Shown here: piece after piece, positions 6,341-7,268 of the stretch
Numbering within the stretch: the stretch's first letter is position 1
Layout: every line of letters begins with the position of its first letter
From: Nitrospinaceae bacterium
GTDB lineage: Bacteria; Nitrospinota; Nitrospinia; Nitrospinales; VA-1
Direction: 5' to 3'
DNA length: 7,268 nucleotides
Assembly: GCA_016763735.1 (NCBI GenBank)
Contig: JAESTE010000158.1
Coordinates: forward strand, 1-7,268
Notes under the pieces: model-generated
The model's input: the letters and a program-made list of their open reading frames with translations, nothing else
Databases searched by the model: none
What the model was told of the DNA's origin: nothing
Program-made: the position numbers and the translations under genes

Positions 6341-6396
6341 GATTCTTCGTCGCGGAGCCTGTGCTGAGCGTAGCAGAAGTGCTCCTCCAGAATGAC
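6341..6396. repeat. ATTCT/AGAAT palindromic intergenic repeat
   Basis: Nested inverted segments can be seen: ATTCT (6342-6346) with AGAAT (6389-6393), GGAGC (6354-6358) with GCTCC (6381-6385), and TGCT (6362-6365) with AGCA (6372-6375). The ends, GATTCTTCGTCGC and CCAGAATGACA, resemble a class of short non-coding palindromes dispersed between genes in many proteobacterial and related genomes. It has no coding capacity of its own. Confidence 0.65.
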
Positions 6397-6410
6397 AAAC
6401 AGGTGTTTCT

Positions 6411-6540
6411 TGTCATTGCGAAGCGGCGATGTGGCAATCCAGAACAAATAAAATCTATTTTTAGCAATACAACCTGTGAACAAAGCGGGATGTTGTTATG
6501 CTTGGATCGCCGCACTCCCTCTGGTCGTTCGCGATGACGT
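6411..6540. repeat. TGTCATTGCGA-type palindromic repeat element, about 130 bp
   Basis: The left end TGTCATTGCGAA (6411-6422) matches the reverse complement of the right end TTCGCGATGACG (6528-6539) at 10 of 12 positions. Subterminal GCGGCGATGTGGCAATCC (6423-6440) is partly mirrored by GGATCGCCGC (6504-6513). About 60 bases of AT-richer sequence lie between the arms. This is the familiar 'TGTCATTGCGA...CGCAATGACG' intergenic repeat of several Gram-negative lineages, which behaves like a short non-autonomous mobile element. It ends 13 bases before the 3' end of the second small membrane peptide gene. Confidence 0.75.
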
Positions 6541-6553
6541 GCGGAGGGGTTCT

Positions 6554-6658
6554 TTAGTATCCCAGAATGGTGTGGAAGACGGCCCCGCCGCCCACGAGGC
6601 AATAAACGAACGCGCCAATAAGGTTCCAAACAGTCTCTTTGATATCGTTGAAGGTCAT
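6554..6658 (-). CDS. Small single-helix membrane peptide, 34 residues (second of pair)
   Basis: I do not recognise a family. The peptide begins MTFNDIKETVWN and continues with one hydrophobic segment (about residues 11-32, LIGAFVYCLVGGGAVFHTIL), ending in GY. It has a glycine run GGG (23-25), a histidine (H29) and a cysteine (C20) within or beside the helix. Its ATG overlaps the TGA of the preceding small gene as ATGA, a classic translational-coupling arrangement. A strong ribosome binding site GGAGGT lies 5-6 bases upstream. These signals and the shared helix-only design make it more credible than a random short frame. It could be a minor subunit of a respiratory complex, given the cytochrome c gene upstream, but this is inference. 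Confidence 0.65.
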   Translation of the reverse strand: MTFNDIKETVWNLIGAFVYCLVGGGAVFHTILGY

Positions 6659-6759
6659 CCGACACCTCCGTTGATCACAAGGTAAAAGAAAGCCAACGTG
6701 GTGACCGCTGTGTTCAGCACAGCCGATGCGATCATAAGTTTTTGAGAAATGTTAACCAT
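6655..6759 (-). CDS. Small single-helix membrane peptide, 34 residues (first of pair)
   Basis: I do not recognise a family. The sequence MVNISQKLMIASAVLNTAV continues into TTLAFFYLVINGGVG, giving one membrane-spanning helix at about residues 8-29 with a short basic/polar N-terminus. A GAGGAT ribosome binding site (6764-6769) is 5 bases from the ATG at 6759. The stop codon TGA overlaps the start of the next gene (ATGA, 6655-6658), so the two are probably translated together in equal amounts. The gene lies 109 bases after the cytochrome c stop codon on the same strand. Helix-only subunits of about this size occur in haem-copper oxidases (for example the 34-residue subunit IIa of ba3 oxidase), a parallel of size and topology only. 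Confidence 0.65.
   Translation of the reverse strand: MVNISQKLMIASAVLNTAVTTLAFFYLVINGGVG
6664..6669 (-). promoter_or_regulatory. Strong Shine-Dalgarno that supports the second small peptide gene
   Basis: GGAGGT on the minus strand lies inside the 3' end of the first small gene, at ideal distance from the ATG at 6658. It also encodes the Gly-Gly of the first peptide's INGGVG tail, so it is partly constrained by coding. It remains the best evidence that the second gene is translated. Confidence 0.6.
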
Positions 6760-6868
6760 TTTTATCCTCATTTTTGAACAAATATTTTTTGGATTTTTCT
6801 AAAACCCTCCTACTCATCCAAAACGGTTTCTCTAAGATAGAGCAAGTAAAGTTAATGGGGTTTGCATT
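6760..6868. other. Spacer between cytochrome c and the small peptide pair
   Basis: This is 109 bases of AT-rich sequence without a convincing gene. On the minus strand it carries an isolated AGGAGGG at about 6805-6811 with no suitable start codon behind it. I see no stem followed by a T-run, so nothing argues against read-through from the cytochrome c gene. I also see no clear promoter. Confidence 0.5.
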
Positions 6869-7268
6869 CTATTTTGTGAGCTTTCTTATATAAGAGACAA
6901 GCTGCCAAATCTGGTTATCTTTAAGGGCTTTGAAACTCATCATTGCCGTTCCTTTTGAACCATTCTTGATTATCCAAAACAATTGACCGTCTGGAATGTC
7001 TTTCATCATTGCCTGACATGAAAAGTCTCGTGGATTGGGTGTCATGCCTCTTGCCATTTTCCCATCCCCTTTGCCACGGCGGCCATGACACTGAGAGCAG
7101 GCCAAGGGTTTGGCTCCTTTTTTGTAGAGCATCTCACCTGCAGAAATATTCTCAGGGGTGATTTCTAAAGGATTGGTCTGCTTTAATATATTGTTGGGGG
7201 CCTGGGGAGTTTTTCTTTTTTGAACGCAGTCGTCTGCAAAGGCGTTAGATATGAACAAAAAAGAAGTC
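6869..7268 (-). CDS. Exported monohaem class I cytochrome c, N-terminus outside the window
   Basis: A periplasmic electron-transfer protein that should carry one covalent haem. The frame is open to the window edge. The residues TSFLFISNAFADD at its visible start look like the end of a Sec signal peptide with cleavage after AFA, so the real start lies beyond 7268 and the TTG at 7258 is not a start. After a linker rich in P, N and K come a helix (about 36-50, numbered from the TTG), the haem motif CSQCH (54-58) followed by GRRGKGDG, the loop MTPNPRDF (72-79), and the C-terminal part with the likely axial Met106 in GSKGTAMMSF and the closing helix DNQIWQLVSYIRKL. The layout is that of small class I cytochromes and of cytochrome subunits of oxidases and dehydrogenases. 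Two extra cysteines (C11, C81) could form a disulphide. Its redox partner is not visible. Confidence 0.9.
   Translation of the reverse strand, partial: TSFLFISNAFADDCVQKRKTPQAPNNILKQTNPLEITPENISAGEMLYKKGAKPLACSQCHGRRGKGDGKMARGMTPNPRDFSCQAMMKDIPDGQLFWIIKNGSKGTAMMSFKALKDNQIWQLVSYIRKLTK

Noticed and set aside
6259..6537. Open frames on both strands across the repeat cluster (also 6265-6483 and 6300-6665)
   Set aside because: They are translations of palindromic repeat DNA, with no ribosome binding site and low-complexity products such as PLPTSPHERGG.
6752..6817. Frame of 21 codons on the minus strand overlapping the first small peptide start
   Set aside because: It has no ribosome binding site and a basic, low-complexity product, and it is readily explained by chance. 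A leader peptide cannot be excluded, but nothing supports it.

Overview
The window reads as a piece of a Gram-negative bacterial chromosome of mid-range base composition. The primary sigma factor, the primase, an exported class I cytochrome c and the palindromic intergenic repeats would all fit a deltaproteobacterium or a Nitrospinota/Nitrospirota-type organism. That placement is a low-confidence inference, because no rRNA or complete marker gene allows a firm one.

Left part (1-4231, minus strand). A variant of the 'macromolecular synthesis' operon runs leftwards as yqeY (GatB/YqeY-domain protein), dnaG (primase), rpoD (sigma-70) and then the first 15 bases of a tRNA gene cut by the window edge. 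The rpsU gene that often opens this operon is absent. A near-consensus sigma-70 promoter (TTGACA, 17-bp spacer, TATATT) lies just upstream of yqeY. A two-hairpin palindromic repeat sits between yqeY and dnaG. dnaG appears to start at TTG, with no ATG or GTG available. These genes link initiation of replication (primer synthesis) to housekeeping transcription (sigma).

Middle part (4232-6206). After an AT-rich divergent intergenic region with its own dyads comes one plus-strand gene. It encodes a 566-residue protein with an N-terminal SIR2-like (NAD-binding/NADase-type) domain and a C-terminal array of almost identical 35-residue TPR units, encoded by 105-bp tandem DNA repeats. SIR2-effector plus repeat-sensor is an architecture seen in antiphage proteins, so this is the best candidate for an undescribed defence system here. 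It stands alone, and the defence role is inferred.

Right part (6207-7268). Three different palindromic repeat elements lie back to back (about 6220-6540), between the 3' ends of the SIR2-TPR gene and a leftward cluster. One carries a canonical G-quadruplex motif. The leftward cluster has an exported monohaem cytochrome c (N-terminus beyond the window) followed by two unannotated 34-residue single-helix membrane peptides. These overlap by ATGA and have good ribosome binding sites. They may be small subunits of a respiratory complex whose main genes lie outside the window.
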